Made by a program: the position numbers and the translations under genes
Notes under the pieces: generated by a model
Told to the model about the DNA's origin: nothing
The model's input: only the letters and a program-made list of their open reading frames with translations
Database searches by the model: none
Source: Climacium dendroides
Taxonomy: Eukaryota; Streptophyta; Bryopsida; Hypnales; Climaciaceae
Length of the DNA: 64,000 nucleotides
Reading direction: 5' to 3'
NCBI GenBank assembly: GCA_950106755.1
Contig: OX467089.1
Location: 29,183,345 to 29,247,344, forward strand
In this document: in pieces, positions 1 through 10,924 of the stretch
How the letters are laid out: every line of letters begins with the position of its first letter
Numbering within the stretch: position 1 is the stretch's first letter

Positions 1-1375
1 CTTCTTGGGAAGTTATGCATATAGTTGTATCTCCTTCATCGACTACTTTCGGGGGCCTTGAGGGTCATGCGGACGAAGATGTAGGAACTCCAGCAATATC
101 CTCGACTCGAGGATGTGCTGCAGGAGTGACGCCCACAGATTTGGGGATGAGTACAGACTGCCCGTCGTGACGTGTGAGACTAGGCGCGGGCAGCTGAGAC
201 GCTGGAGTCGCTACAACGTAGTCGTCTCCGAAGGGACGAACCTTGTCAGTCTTATCCTCGACTCAAGGATGAGAAGGATTGATAGCATCGCGGGACGCGG
301 ATGCTACAGGCAACGAAGAGTGGACTGGAGGTGGCACTGAAATTTGGCTCGGGAGAGTCTGCGATAGAGATCTAGCAAAAAGTTCCGCCACCATTTCCTC
401 CAGCTTGGCGCACCTCAGATTGGTCTCTTGACTCGAGGCCACAGCTTCTCTGATCTGCTTGTCCTTGAGGTCAAGCTCGTCCTGTCGTGCCTTCTTCCTT
501 GCCTCTCTCCTGGCCTTCCGCTCGTTTACCATGTCCCAATATCCGGGATCATCCTTCACTTTCGCAGAAGGCTTAGCCGCCGACTCAGAGACTACCAGCG
601 TCAACACGACAGCCTCTTTTTCGGGCTCACTCTCTTCGTCGTCGTCGTCAGAGGAGTGAGGAAAGTCCTCTGAATCAAAATCACTGAGATCCATAACCTC
701 GTGAGTGATTACGGACTTCATTTTTTGGCGTTCGACAGGAAGGACGTCTTCACCGGCTCTACCTTCAACCTCATGCGCTTGGGAACCACCCATCGCGGCA
801 TCCGGAACCTCATCCTCAGCGCGGTTTTGTGTAGCTTCCAACTACTGAGGAGGAGGCAGCTCAGGTGACCGCTGCATAGGTGATTGCTGACGAGGTGGTT
901 GTCCCCGATCTCCCCGCTGCTCTTGCGTTCGCTTGGTCCTCAGTTCAACTTGCCGTTGGTTCCACTCCGTATCTGTCTCAACCTCTTCGTCTGCTAAAGA
1001 CCCTACCTCGGTAGTCCGCACAAGCTTTAAAGTGGGCACCATACTCCCATATTCGTCAATGCCAAGCAGGTCCTCATCAAGAACTACTTCTGAGGGATGC
1101 GGTGTCACCTCGCGTCTGTTTCCAGAACCAGAGTCTTCATCTGATGACTCTCGCTCAGATGCTGACCGAGGTGATTCCAGATCGTCGCCATGCGGCGGAG
1201 ACACGGAAAGCAGAAGTGGAGACCCAACGTGCAATGGCCGCACGTACTTCGCAGAATACGAAGAATTGGAATGAAGAAAATCATTCATATCCAATGAGTC
1301 AGCCAACGTTGCCACTACTCGATGTCTCGCCGTTAGATCTTTGTCTACAATGCCGTAGAAGTATGCTCCGAACAT

Positions 1376-1614
1376 CTAGACAAGCCAACAATGGAGCCAA
1401 ATCTTTGTCACTATGATTATAGAGTTTGTATCCTCGAGTCGAGGATAATTTCCTAAACACCATAGTCACTAATATATTATGCCATTATGAATAGAATCGA
1501 CTATATCTTCGAGTCGAGGATAATTCAAGGATCATAAAAACATCTAAAAACAAAGCCTATGCTAAAAAATTGAACAAAAGCAATAAACTATCCTCGAGTC
1601 AAGCATAAGCATAC
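1376..1614 (-). other. Intron of ParB-like gene carrying three palindromes
   Basis: On the minus strand the donor is AAAG|GTATGC (exon ends at 1615) and the acceptor is GTCTAG before the ATG at 1375. The length is 239 nt, with phase 0 on both sides. Palindrome A copies lie at 1589-1607 (just inside the donor), 1504-1525 and 1429-1450. Confidence 0.55.
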
Positions 1615-2937
1615 CTTTGCAGCCAGCACACACTTCGATCCTACATAGATGCCCAAGACATTTTTGCCGGAAATTACGAAGCTTTGGAGGATCTCGAAAT
1701 AGAACTCCATTCGAAATTCCGTGGCGTACAACCTCTACTTCGCTTCATTGTTCTTGGAGGAATCCAAGTAGTACGGAATATTGGGGGTGCCGTATTCCGT
1801 TTTCATTCTCCGCCGCACTAGAGAAGCGTGCTCATCACCCTTCTTGAACAGAAAGAGTAGTGGCACTGGAGGAGCCGATGACCGGTTCGTCACATTGTTC
1901 AGCCGCTCCGCTCGGCTGGGAATGTATCTCGACTGAACGTAGTCAAACTCTGTGAGTTGAGTTTTGGCAAATTGTACAGCAGTTTGCCGTTCAGCTAGGT
2001 CTCCTAGGATCCACAACCATACACTCGCCTCCGTAGCTGCTGGCTACAGCTTCGTGGCGAGGAACTCCAGGAATGGTTGTAGAGATGGTGTTTTGTCCGT
2101 CTCCTTGGGCTTCCAGAGTTGACGGACATCAAGAATGGCGAGGTTAAGAGGCTAGGGCTCGTAATTGTAACTCTCGCTGACGACTAGAACCCTTTCTTGA
2201 ACGTCCAGTCCCCTCAACGCCACTCCTCCAGAAATAGAAGGCAATCTATACTTCAACTTCATGAACCTTTGGAAAAGAGTTTGTTCGTCCTCGAACTTCT
2301 CTCCAAGATCTTTTGCCCTCCGATTCTTGGCTTCATTCGTCAACCTCTTCTTAAAAAATTCTCCTCGAGGGTGTGACAGAAGGAAGTCCCATGTCGACGC
2401 AGAAAATCGGTGCCTCGCTTTCCATGCCCTCCAGACGTTGTCCAAGACGTCTCCATTGTCTTGTCGTAAGTCCAACGAGGGCTTGATAGCTATGAGTTCT
2501 TCAAGGACAATCTTCTTCCGCTTCCTGCGTTCAACCCAATCTGCGCCAGCGTAGTTGTCGGGCACCAAAATCTTCGTCCTCTGCACTGACACTTTCGGGT
2601 AAGACCCATTCCGGGAAGGTGTCTTATTCAGCAAATGCAATGCATATGCAGCCAAGTCCTTGTCCGTAAAGTGGCCGAGGTGCTTGAAAAACTCTCGTTT
2701 CAAGGAGAAAGCTTTTCGATTGAAGCCCTTGAGCTCTTTAAACTTCAGCCCTGTGATTGGCTCGACTACCTCGCCCTCAGAATGCATCGTCAGAAATTCA
2801 TTCCAGTACTTGAAAAGACCATCCCAAAGCGTGATAATCTTCATCTCACACTTCAAGTCAGCTGTTGTCTTGATAGTCGCTCCGTCCTTTTCCGGATTGA
2901 TATTTTTGAAGCGACTGACCATAAGCGTACAAAATTT

Positions 2938-3096
2938 CTGCAAGACACGAGTAGGTTGGGTCAATGCACAGCTACATATCTCGCACTTATCTTCGAATCG
3001 ATGATAATTAATTACTATTGACATGTATTGCAAACAATGTCTACTATTGGAAATCTATCCTCGACTCGAAGATAATGAGGATCATTCAAGACTTAC
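2938..3096 (-). other. Intron of ParB-like gene carrying two palindromes
   Basis: On the minus strand the donor reads CAG|GTAAGT (exon ends at 3097) and the acceptor reads GTGTCTTGCAG with the exon resuming at 2937. The length is 159 nt, a multiple of three, and phase is 0 on both sides. Two copies of palindrome A lie inside (3056-3076 and 2988-3009). They could each form a hairpin or pair with each other. Confidence 0.6.
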
Positions 3097-4575
3097 CTGG
3101 TACTGGGTACTACTTAAGACGGCTCCATTTCTTCTAAAATTTGCCTCCTCTGGATCATTTGTCGGGCGGAGACAGTGGATCCAGATGTTTCGACAACTAA
3201 CAATCTGGTTCCCCCAGGTTGGCTACGCGTGATCGAGGTGGTTGGTGGAGTTGTAGAAGGCGGAGATGTTCGTCAACATCTCTGGATCTAGGGTCCACAC
3301 AACGTAAGCCTCCCACGTCTGAAGTTCTCGCCTTCGCGTTTCACCGCAGTCCTCAACCTGCAACTCCTGAGAGGCGGTGATACTGTGTTGGCCATTGATT
3401 ATCATGAATCCGCCGTTCTTAATATCATCCTATTTCAGGGGAGGGGACTTCAAAAGTCGTTTCTTGGCATCCACGGGAGTGATGCAAATACGCTGCCTTT
3501 GCTTGATATCGCCCAATTGGATGAGCTCCTTCTTCACGTCCTCAACAATGCCTCTCTCGAGCTTCCGAATTATATACTCGTCTCTTGCAAGAAAGCATTG
3601 TTTGATCGACACTACGACAGGGTCTTGGCCCAACACAAAGCAGGCGGCGTGAGTATTCTAGAAATTCTTCTGAATTTCAACAAACTTCTCGAAATCCTTT
3701 TTCTCCTTGTCAACTGCTTCCACAGTCGTAAGGGTTGACCCAGAACTACCAGCCACTGCTGATTTGGATGCAGTGGCTCCCCGCGGTCGCTTTGGCTTGG
3801 AACTCGATGGACCTCCGGATTGAGTCTCCGGATGACTGCGGGGCTCCAAATGCACTTGTCCTGGACCAGTTGCAACACTACCCGAAGTAGTCGCTGTTTG
3901 GCTTGGGTCAGTCGATTTCCTTTTCTTTCGATTCTGAGGCGCACCAATTGGAGGGACTTGTTGCACATGTCTGATTGCATATCGATCTAACGCTCCCCAG
4001 ATATTATTGAGTCTTCTACAAATGACAGACGCTGTACCATCAATCTAGGGTAGATATTTGGATGCTTCAAACGTCCTCACCAACTCCGTAATCTGAGACG
4101 CCTCCAAAGTAGCGACGAGATACGCCATGTCGAACCGTGCGTGATCACTTCTTATGTCTAGGACAAGAGAGTGGTAGTGATCACTAGCACACCCGTCTTC
4201 CCCAACGTCCCGGAGCACAATAACGACATAGTGTTGGTGGTGCTCTTTGATTACTGAAACTTTCTCGTTTTGCTTCAGTGGTAAAAAGGTCGTCTAATCC
4301 TTGGCGTGATAGAGAAGGTAGACGTAATCCTTGTACTTATTCATGCCGAATGACCACGCGGCAATGTTGTCTTTGAATCGCCAGAGCTTCCCGTAAGTCT
4401 TTGGCAATTCAGCTATGAACGGCTCGTTCACAAACGGGTTCTTGAACGGCTCCATCAGTAGTAGTGTAGTCGAGTAGTCGTAACTACCTTCCGCCTCCAT
4501 ATCTGCACTTGCCCACGTATTGATCAGGTTACGACTTCCACTGAGGATATCTTCGAGTTGAGGATGTGTTTCCAT

Positions 4576-6138
4576 TATTTCTAGGCTTGACTCCTGGAAT
4601 GATATTACTTCTACTCATGGCGTGATGTCAATGTTGATAGCTAGATACGATGGCGATCATGAATATGGTCTATCCTTAGACAAGAGGAAGCAATGTATCT
4701 TCGAATCGAAGATAAATGACCGTCATCATTGTGGACCTAGCTGGAGTAATGGTTTGTTTACTTTAGTCTTCTGATGCAATTGAATTATATGTGTTTCATT
4801 GATACGGGATTCCATCATCTTCAGTGTCATTATGTTGTTCTCTTGTGTCTCTGACATACCTGAATAGGCCTTTGGCAGGCTTTAATTTCTCTTATCTTAG
4901 TATTTTTCATTTATATTGATGAACACAATTATCTTCGCGTCGACGATAATAGTAGCACGGACATTCTAGGACTGCGCATAGACATCGACACACTCAAATT
5001 TATTGTGAATTAAAATTCATCTGATGGAATGTATAATGCTGGTCTTACGATAATTGACTTGGTTTTCCATCGCTACAGCTATCATTTCTGCAAGGACATC
5101 GGATTATTAATCCTTTTGGTGTGCGCAATTTATCCTCGACTCGAGGATAAATTGCACCACGGGTACACGAGGTTATCCTCGCCCCGAGGATAATTATCCT
5201 CGAGGCAAGAATAGATTTGAGACCCCTCGAATTTGTTATCGTCGAGTCGAGGATAATTATCCTCTCTAGAATGACTAGACCCTGAAAATAAAATCATGCT
5301 GGACTAAGGGAAAACACAATTATCTTCAGGTCGAAGATAACTGCAGCATGTTCGTTTGGGGAATAGATGTGTAGGCGTAAACCCTAAAACTTATGTTCAA
5401 ATGGAGTTCCTTGAATCCCATGTCGTATTACTAAACCCTAAAACATTCGTCCAGATAGGAACTATGAATGTAACAACTGAACACTAATGAACTCGAACCT
5501 TGTTACAAGCAACTACAAAATAATCAAAAGGAAAAGCAACAAAGCAAACTGCAAGTGCAATGCAAGAAGGTAGAAATTGAAATTCAAGAATTGAATACAT
5601 ACCTGACAATAACAGCAGTACACAAGCGTTGAATCCCAAAAAATTCGTCGACGCTCCACTCCAACTCCACTACATGCACCGTGGGAAAGGACGATTCTAA
5701 ACGACTTGGAAATGAAAATGAAGGTGTGCGCAGAGCTTCAAACTACCATTCACAAACCCAAACACAAAAACTTGCGCAAAGAACTCTCACACAAAGATCA
5801 CGCACACAGAACTGAATTGAACTCACTGAACTACACGCACTCACAAGAAACAACTCACTCAACTACACTGGCCGCAAAGAATCACGCACAATCACGCACA
5901 ACAACTATACAGACGCACAGAAATTAAACACACTCACAGCTCAGAAAACAAATGGCGTACGCGCGTTGGCGGGAGGGAGATGACCCACCGAGGCAGTGCC
6001 GAATCTAAACGGCGGCAGGCTCGGCAACACAAATTGGCGGCGCCAGACCACGCGGTTTAGGCTCGGCCCGCTAGGCTCGGCAGCGACAGGTTTGGGTAGT
6101 AGGCTCGGTAGTCTGGGGAGGAATCAGGCTCGGTTTAA
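4576..6138. other. Upstream region of ParB-like gene, palindromes only
   Basis: No coding region could be supported. The stretch holds a cluster of palindrome A copies (4.7-5.35 kb), two short CCCTAAA-type matches (near 5385 and 5435) and an A-rich 5.5-5.95 kb segment with repeated CACTCACA-like words. It is the likely 5' flank of the minus-strand gene ending near 4575. Confidence 0.5.
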
Positions 6139-6230
6139 GGGTTTAGGGTTTAGGCAGTTCCCCTTTGTCCTATACAAAATGTCTTAGGGTTTAGTTATTC
6201 GATTCCTTGTTTAATGTTCAGTTATAGGGT
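6139..6230 (-). repeat. Telomere-like TTTAGGG run
   Basis: Degenerate TTTAGGG units (AAGGGTTTAGGGTTTAGG, then CTTAGGGTTTAG and ATAGGGTTTT). On the minus strand these read CCCTAAA, a telo-box, 1.6 kb upstream of the minus-strand ParB-like gene. It is too short and degenerate to be a functional telomere. Confidence 0.6.
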
Positions 6231-6499
6231 TTTTGCATACACGTCTGGTCCACGAACCAGTTATCATCGACTCGAAGATAATTGCAATTACCAATAGTCC
6301 AGCATGACTAAATATTTAGGCCATAGACATTCACGCGAGGATGATTATTGTCGACTCAACGATAAAAAGTTCCCAGGGTCCCAAATGTTTTTGTGCTTCG
6401 TGGATACTTATCCTCGAGTCGAGGATATTTATTCTGAAGGCGAGGATAATTTAGTAGACCCGTGGTCCTTTTTATTCTGGAGGCGAGGATACTGAGTCC

Positions 6500-8315
6500 A
6501 TTGAATGATTTATTATTCATGTCTAAGAGTTTCCTAACATCTTAAGCAAGCTGTAACCAAAGTATTGTGTAGGGTTCATGCAATCATAAGGGATCTTTTG
6601 AATTTAGGGTTAACTTTTGTAGAAAAATTTCAATGTATTCAATTCAAATTCTTTCTCTATTCATTTCATGGGAATCTACAGATTTTTATGAAATCTATAA
6701 ATAATTTGTAAGTGGGTCTGTTACACTCATTTGAATCTTATAGGGTCTTATTGAGGAGTTTGAAAGCAACCCTACACTAAACAAGAGTAATTGGAAAAAG
6801 ATCATATATATTGAAAATAGATGTAGTTCTTACGATTTTTTTGGACCTAAATAAATGCAACACCCATGAATAAGAAAATCTTTGTAGAAAAAATGTTATG
6901 GTAAATAATTTATATTGCTAGAATTCAAAATATTTCCTCAAAATATGTATATTTTAAGAAAAAAATTATAATTTCACTATGTACTATATATGCTTTGCAT
7001 ATTATTATTTTAGGCTAGAAGCAATAATTGTGAGTGATTTAGCGAAAGAGGTTTTATATTTATACAAGATCAAATAATACTCTAAAATTATTCTTATCCA
7101 AATTAAATTATTCAAATTTTTTCATTACAATAAAAAACATTTGTATCCAAACATATGATGAATTTTATTATACAATTTTTGACTACATAGATTGCAAGAT
7201 ATAATTGAAGGTCAGTGTAGTAATAAATATTTTCGAGGCACCTTCCATTATCGTAATAGCTTAATGAACCTTGAATTCTCTTCATTTGAAATTCCTACAT
7301 AATTTGTAGAAGAAGGTTTTATTGCTCTCCATGATACTAGTGATACAAGATTGAAGCTTTGGAGGCCTTGTTTCCAAGCTAGGAGACCTCATCAATTGTG
7401 AAATTATTCTAGTAAGTAGTCTAGAATTTTTTAATAAAAAAATTGTAATTACTATCTAAATTGCACAAGCTTCATTTGAAGGATTGTATGTTCAAATTAA
7501 TTTCTAGTATGTTCCATGATGCATTGGAAGGATATTAGTAGACATTCTAAGCTCTTAACAAATTGGTTCCATTATCTAATTAAAAATAATAATGAAGAAG
7601 CTCTAATAGTTCTTATTTTATCACTCTTTCCTTTCTTTAAATATACTTTCTTTTTTTCCATTTATATCCTAGTCGAAAAATGAAATATTGAAATTCTTCC
7701 AAAGGGCTCTCAATCCATTGTATTTTGGAGAAGGAGTACAAGTAAAATACTTGAAATAAACTTTTCCAAAATACAAATGAAATGTTCAAAAATTATTATT
7801 GCATGTGAATTTTTAAAGTTGACTTCCTACAACTTAGTATTAAAGTTTTTATAGTCTTGTTGTCAAACAAAATTTCACTATGTTTTAATGCACCTATTCT
7901 ATTAAATTAATGTCGGAGACTTGCCTTAAGATCATCTACAATATTTTAAGAAAATTTTGCAGCCCATCCTATTTTGAAATTGACTGCATTAAACTAATAT
8001 AGCACTTTATTTTGAAACTTATAGCATTCAACTAAAAGGGCCTATTGTTGTACTTACTAAATGACGTCAAACAAAGCTACACATGATTGTGGAAGATATT
8101 GATTATAAGATACTTTTTAAATTTCATGCAATCACTTCAAGTATTTTGATGTCACTAGAATTTGCATAAATTTCCATATAAATTTGAAATGGGCTCAATA
8201 CAAATCTATAGAGTTAAATATCTACAAAATTAAGAAATAGAATAATGAAAAATCTATAGAGTGAAATATACTTCATCTACCCATGGCTATACTAATTAAT
8301 AAGAACACCCCCCTT
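6500..8315. other. AT-rich stretch without recognisable genes
   Basis: Strongly AT-rich with no long open frame on either strand, no palindrome A copies and no obvious tandem repeat. It looks like decayed intergenic or old TE DNA. Confidence 0.6.
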
Positions 8316-8366
8316 GCGATGGATCTCTAAACCCTAAATCCTAAACCCTAAACCCCTAAACCCTAA
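8316..8366 (+). repeat. Telomere-like CCCTAAA run
   Basis: About six degenerate units of CCCTAAA (CTAAACCCTAAATCCTAAAC and so on). It lies about 300 bp before the GC-rich leader of the first DUF7869-like locus; a similar run sits about 450 bp before the leader of the second locus. Confidence 0.75.
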
Positions 8367-8635
8367 CGTTGAATCGATCGTCCAATCTTAGAAGTGATAA
8401 ATTCCATGGCCATAAATGCTGTCCGGAAACTCCTGGAGAAGCGACTTAAATTCCGTTGCAATAATCTAAACTTGTAGCAAGTTGACTACCGAAAGTACTT
8501 GAGCGGTTTAGGAATTTGTGGACCAAATGTAAATTAAGGATTCCTCTTAAAATATCACCTTCCGATAAAGCTGTCAGGAAAGAAAGCCGGAATTCGTGTC
8601 CTTTCCTAAAAGTCGGGTTTTTTGAATTGGAACTT

Positions 8636-8960
8636 GCTGGCGCCGCGCCGCTATCCTTGCTGCGCCGTTATCATTCCCGCGCCGCTATCCTTTTAGAATT
8701 GTTCAACCTTCTCTCCCACAAACCTTATTGTATTTTGTTTTGGCCTTGCTGCACAGTTCTCATGCATGCAACAGTTTCTTTTGCGCTACTGTTCTGTCGT
8801 CGCCGCCCGTTTTTCTAGTTGCACATTGTTGCTTACATATGTATTGTTCTACTGTTTTGAGCGTGAATGGATTTGAAATCAGGAGCTTCTTAGTGAGGTG
8901 AGGTCTCTTCAGGTTCTCCTAATTTTGAAGTATTTTCTATTATCATCGTCTTGCATGTTG
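8636..8960 (+). promoter_or_regulatory. Probable leader (5' exon) of first DUF7869-like locus
   Basis: A CpG-rich patch with three near-repeats of CGCCGCTATCCTTGCTG-type sequence is followed by T-rich DNA. It sits just before the palindrome array that leads to the transposase ATG. An acceptor-like TTTTGTAG directly precedes that ATG (23453), so a 5' non-coding exon here spliced across the array is plausible. This is inference by comparison with 36.06-37.84 kb. Confidence 0.3.
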
Positions 8961-9146
8961 TTGTTGTTGTTGTTGTTGATGCCGATGTGCTTTGTCATTC
9001 AGATGTAAGGCATATTTGTACATCGTATTCTGTGTGTTATGAATCAACTGGTTGCAAGTGGTTCTGTGCATTGCTGTTCAATGTTGTAGTATGTTTGGAG
9101 TCCGGAAATTGCGGCGCAAATGTAGGAATCACTTAAACCCCGGAAT

Positions 9147-9498
9147 GAATTTATCCTCGAGTCGATGATAATGCATTTGTTTGTTTGTTGTTGGGTACGC
9201 TTATCTTCGAGTCGACGATGATTCATTTCTTGAAGGCATTTGATTGTATCATTATCTTCGAGTCGACAATAACTGATATTTTCATTTGTGACATTTTTGG
9301 GTATAGTTATCTTCGAGTCGATGATAAGTGATAGTCACCTTTGTGGATATTGTGGGTACACATATGTTTGATTGAACGTTAACTGATTCATACCTTTGTG
9401 GTAAATATGTGTACACTTATCTTCGACTCGACGATAATTAATTGATTGTTACCTTTATTTCAATGTTGGGTACACTTATCTTCGAGTCGACGATCGTT
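9147..9498. repeat. Tandem ~55 bp repeat built on palindrome A
   Basis: Six palindromes start at 9151, 9201, 9252, 9307, 9418 and 9477, giving a 50-60 bp period with one unit lacking its palindrome. Spacers share GGTACACTTATC and ATTGTTACCTTT words, so the units are related tandem copies. Confidence 0.8.
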
Positions 9499-10030
9499 GA
9501 TTACTAACCTAACGGAATATTGTGTATATATTATAAATTTACTTTGAATGAATTATCTCTATGTCCAGGATAAAATCGATAGATCACTATAGCTTATATT
9601 CATTTCGTATTGAATATTTTTTTTGGATTGATCTTTAGACGGATGGGTCTTTACAAGATAAGAGGACCTGAAGTCTTTAGATTTCTTTATAAAATCAGAG
9701 AGTGTGATGTATTGATTTATCTTCGAGTCGAGGATAATTTTATTAAAATATTTGAAGTGAATCTCCGTTGGATGAGTTCATTCTGGTTTTCTGATACACC
9801 TGTAGGTGTTATTTGGGGTTACTGCATGAAACTCAGTAATGTGAGGAACTTATAAGTGGCGTACAAAGTAAACCTCATTCTGAAGCTATTCTTCGCTGAT
9901 TGTGGTTGGATTAGAATTGTTTGATTTTTTATCGTCGATTTGAAGATTATTAATGAAAATTCTTGTTTGAATCAGTAATAGTTGTGTCATTTCATCCACG
10001 TAGGATTTGATTTTATGAGTGGTGGATTTT

Positions 10031-10229
10031 GAATTCTTCGTACATATGAATAGCGTTTAGCTTTTTTTGTATATGATATCAGTTGCTTTTGTCTGATGGT
10101 TTGATATGTGTTCAATTATCCTCGAGTCGAGGATAATTGTGGATAATAGTTTTCTGTTATGGTCACTTTTGAATTCTTCGTACATATGGATAGCGTTTAG
10201 TTTCGTTTGTAATTGATATCAGTTGCATT
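10031..10229. repeat. ~140 bp tandem units with palindrome A, left part
   Basis: Units start with GAATTCTTCGTACATATGRA and contain GATATCAGTTGC, TGTCTGATGGTTTGATAT and one palindrome. The first unit starts near 10031 and its palindrome is at 10113-10139. The second starts near 10171 and is cut by the CACTA insertion at 10230. Confidence 0.85.
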
Positions 10230-10620
10230 CACTATAAGAAACCCCTTTTTTTTACTGCGTTACACTATGACATCCCCGTTATTTTTGATGTCACTACGTT
10301 TTTGGACGAACGCGCAGATCAGGGACAATTTTTTGTGATGTCATCTGAAACGTCATAATAGACATCAGGAAATATAAGGATGTCACTTTGAACGGACGTG
10401 TTTTTCACTATGTCCAAAAAAATAAAGGACGTTTCAGATGACGTCCAAAAAAACACGAATCGGCCACGTCAGCCACTGGTGCGTCTTTCACTGCGGGCAG
10501 GTGCACTGCTGTCACTGAGAGGGCAGGGGGGGTGCTGCCCTACAGGGAAAACACCTGATCAGTATAGGAAAGAGCTCCAGGCTGTAAAATTCAGGCTTTC
10601 TGGGAGGATGTGAAGTCATG
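10230..10620. repeat. Left subterminal repeat zone of the CACTA element
   Basis: Repeated short words GATGTCAC, GACGTCC and GGACGT in both orientations follow the terminal inverted repeat. This matches the subterminal repetitive regions bound by TNPA in En/Spm elements. Confidence 0.6.
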
Positions 10621-10924
10621 GGTACAAGGTAGGATGAAAGTGACATAGACACATGTAATGACTCCACAAATGTGTTTTGGTGTTACAAGTCTAGGGTATA
10701 TCAAAATAAAAAGGATGTACAGAATTAAATATTTTAGGTCCTAAAACATGAAATATGGGAAATAAAAATGGAGATTCATTGGGATAACCTTATCATAGAG
10801 GTGAAGTTACGCAATATTATTTGGAGATGGGTTTTGAGAACAGAAAATGGGGATTACTTGGGAGTGTTGGGATCAATGTGACATTATTCCATTGGCTTTG
10901 AAATTGCAAATTAGGCCCCATAAA

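Larger units (their letters stand above)
65..4575 (-). pseudogene. Multi-exon gene with ParB-like (INGQH) domain, nine in-frame TAG codons
   Basis: One minus-strand frame can be followed in three exons: about 4575-3097, 2937-1615 and 1375 to 263 or 65. The two introns have GT-AG ends and both splice in phase 0. Around 3405-3385 the product has MIINGQHSITASQEL followed by an ELQTWEAYVVW stretch. This resembles the ParB/DGQHR-type nuclease fold, usually DNA-binding or NTP-hydrolysing; the exact role here is unknown. A Lys/Ser/Pro-rich linker precedes it, and exon 3 is acidic and Arg/Lys-rich. In-frame stops are TAG at 4294, 4045, 3658, 3430, 3223, 2152, 2044, 1735 and 842, with no frameshift. 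The first TGA (263-265) lies inside a palindrome copy; past it the frame stays open to a TGA at 65-67. The true 5' end above 4575 was not resolved. It may be decayed, or it may read UAG as sense. Confidence 0.6.
96..6427. repeat. Dispersed palindrome family A (TATCCTCGAGTCGAGGATA)
   Basis: An imperfect 19-23 bp palindrome recurs at about 96, 252, 1429, 1504, 1589, 2988, 3056, 4547, 4696, 4929, 5127, 5173, 5236, 5321, 6261, 6345 and 6408. Arms vary between TATCCTCGA, TATCTTCGA and TATCGTCGA; the centre is usually AGT or ACT. The copy at 5125-5155 has nearly perfect 15 bp arms. Copies sit in introns, intergenic DNA and in coding frame, where they read as HPRVED or HPQLED. More copies occur at 9.1-10.1 kb and 23.2-23.3 kb. 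I saw none after 23.4 kb. Confidence 0.9.

Noticed and set aside
8316..8366. True telomere or chromosome end
   Set aside because: Only about six degenerate units, embedded between unrelated sequences; similar short runs occur at several other places.
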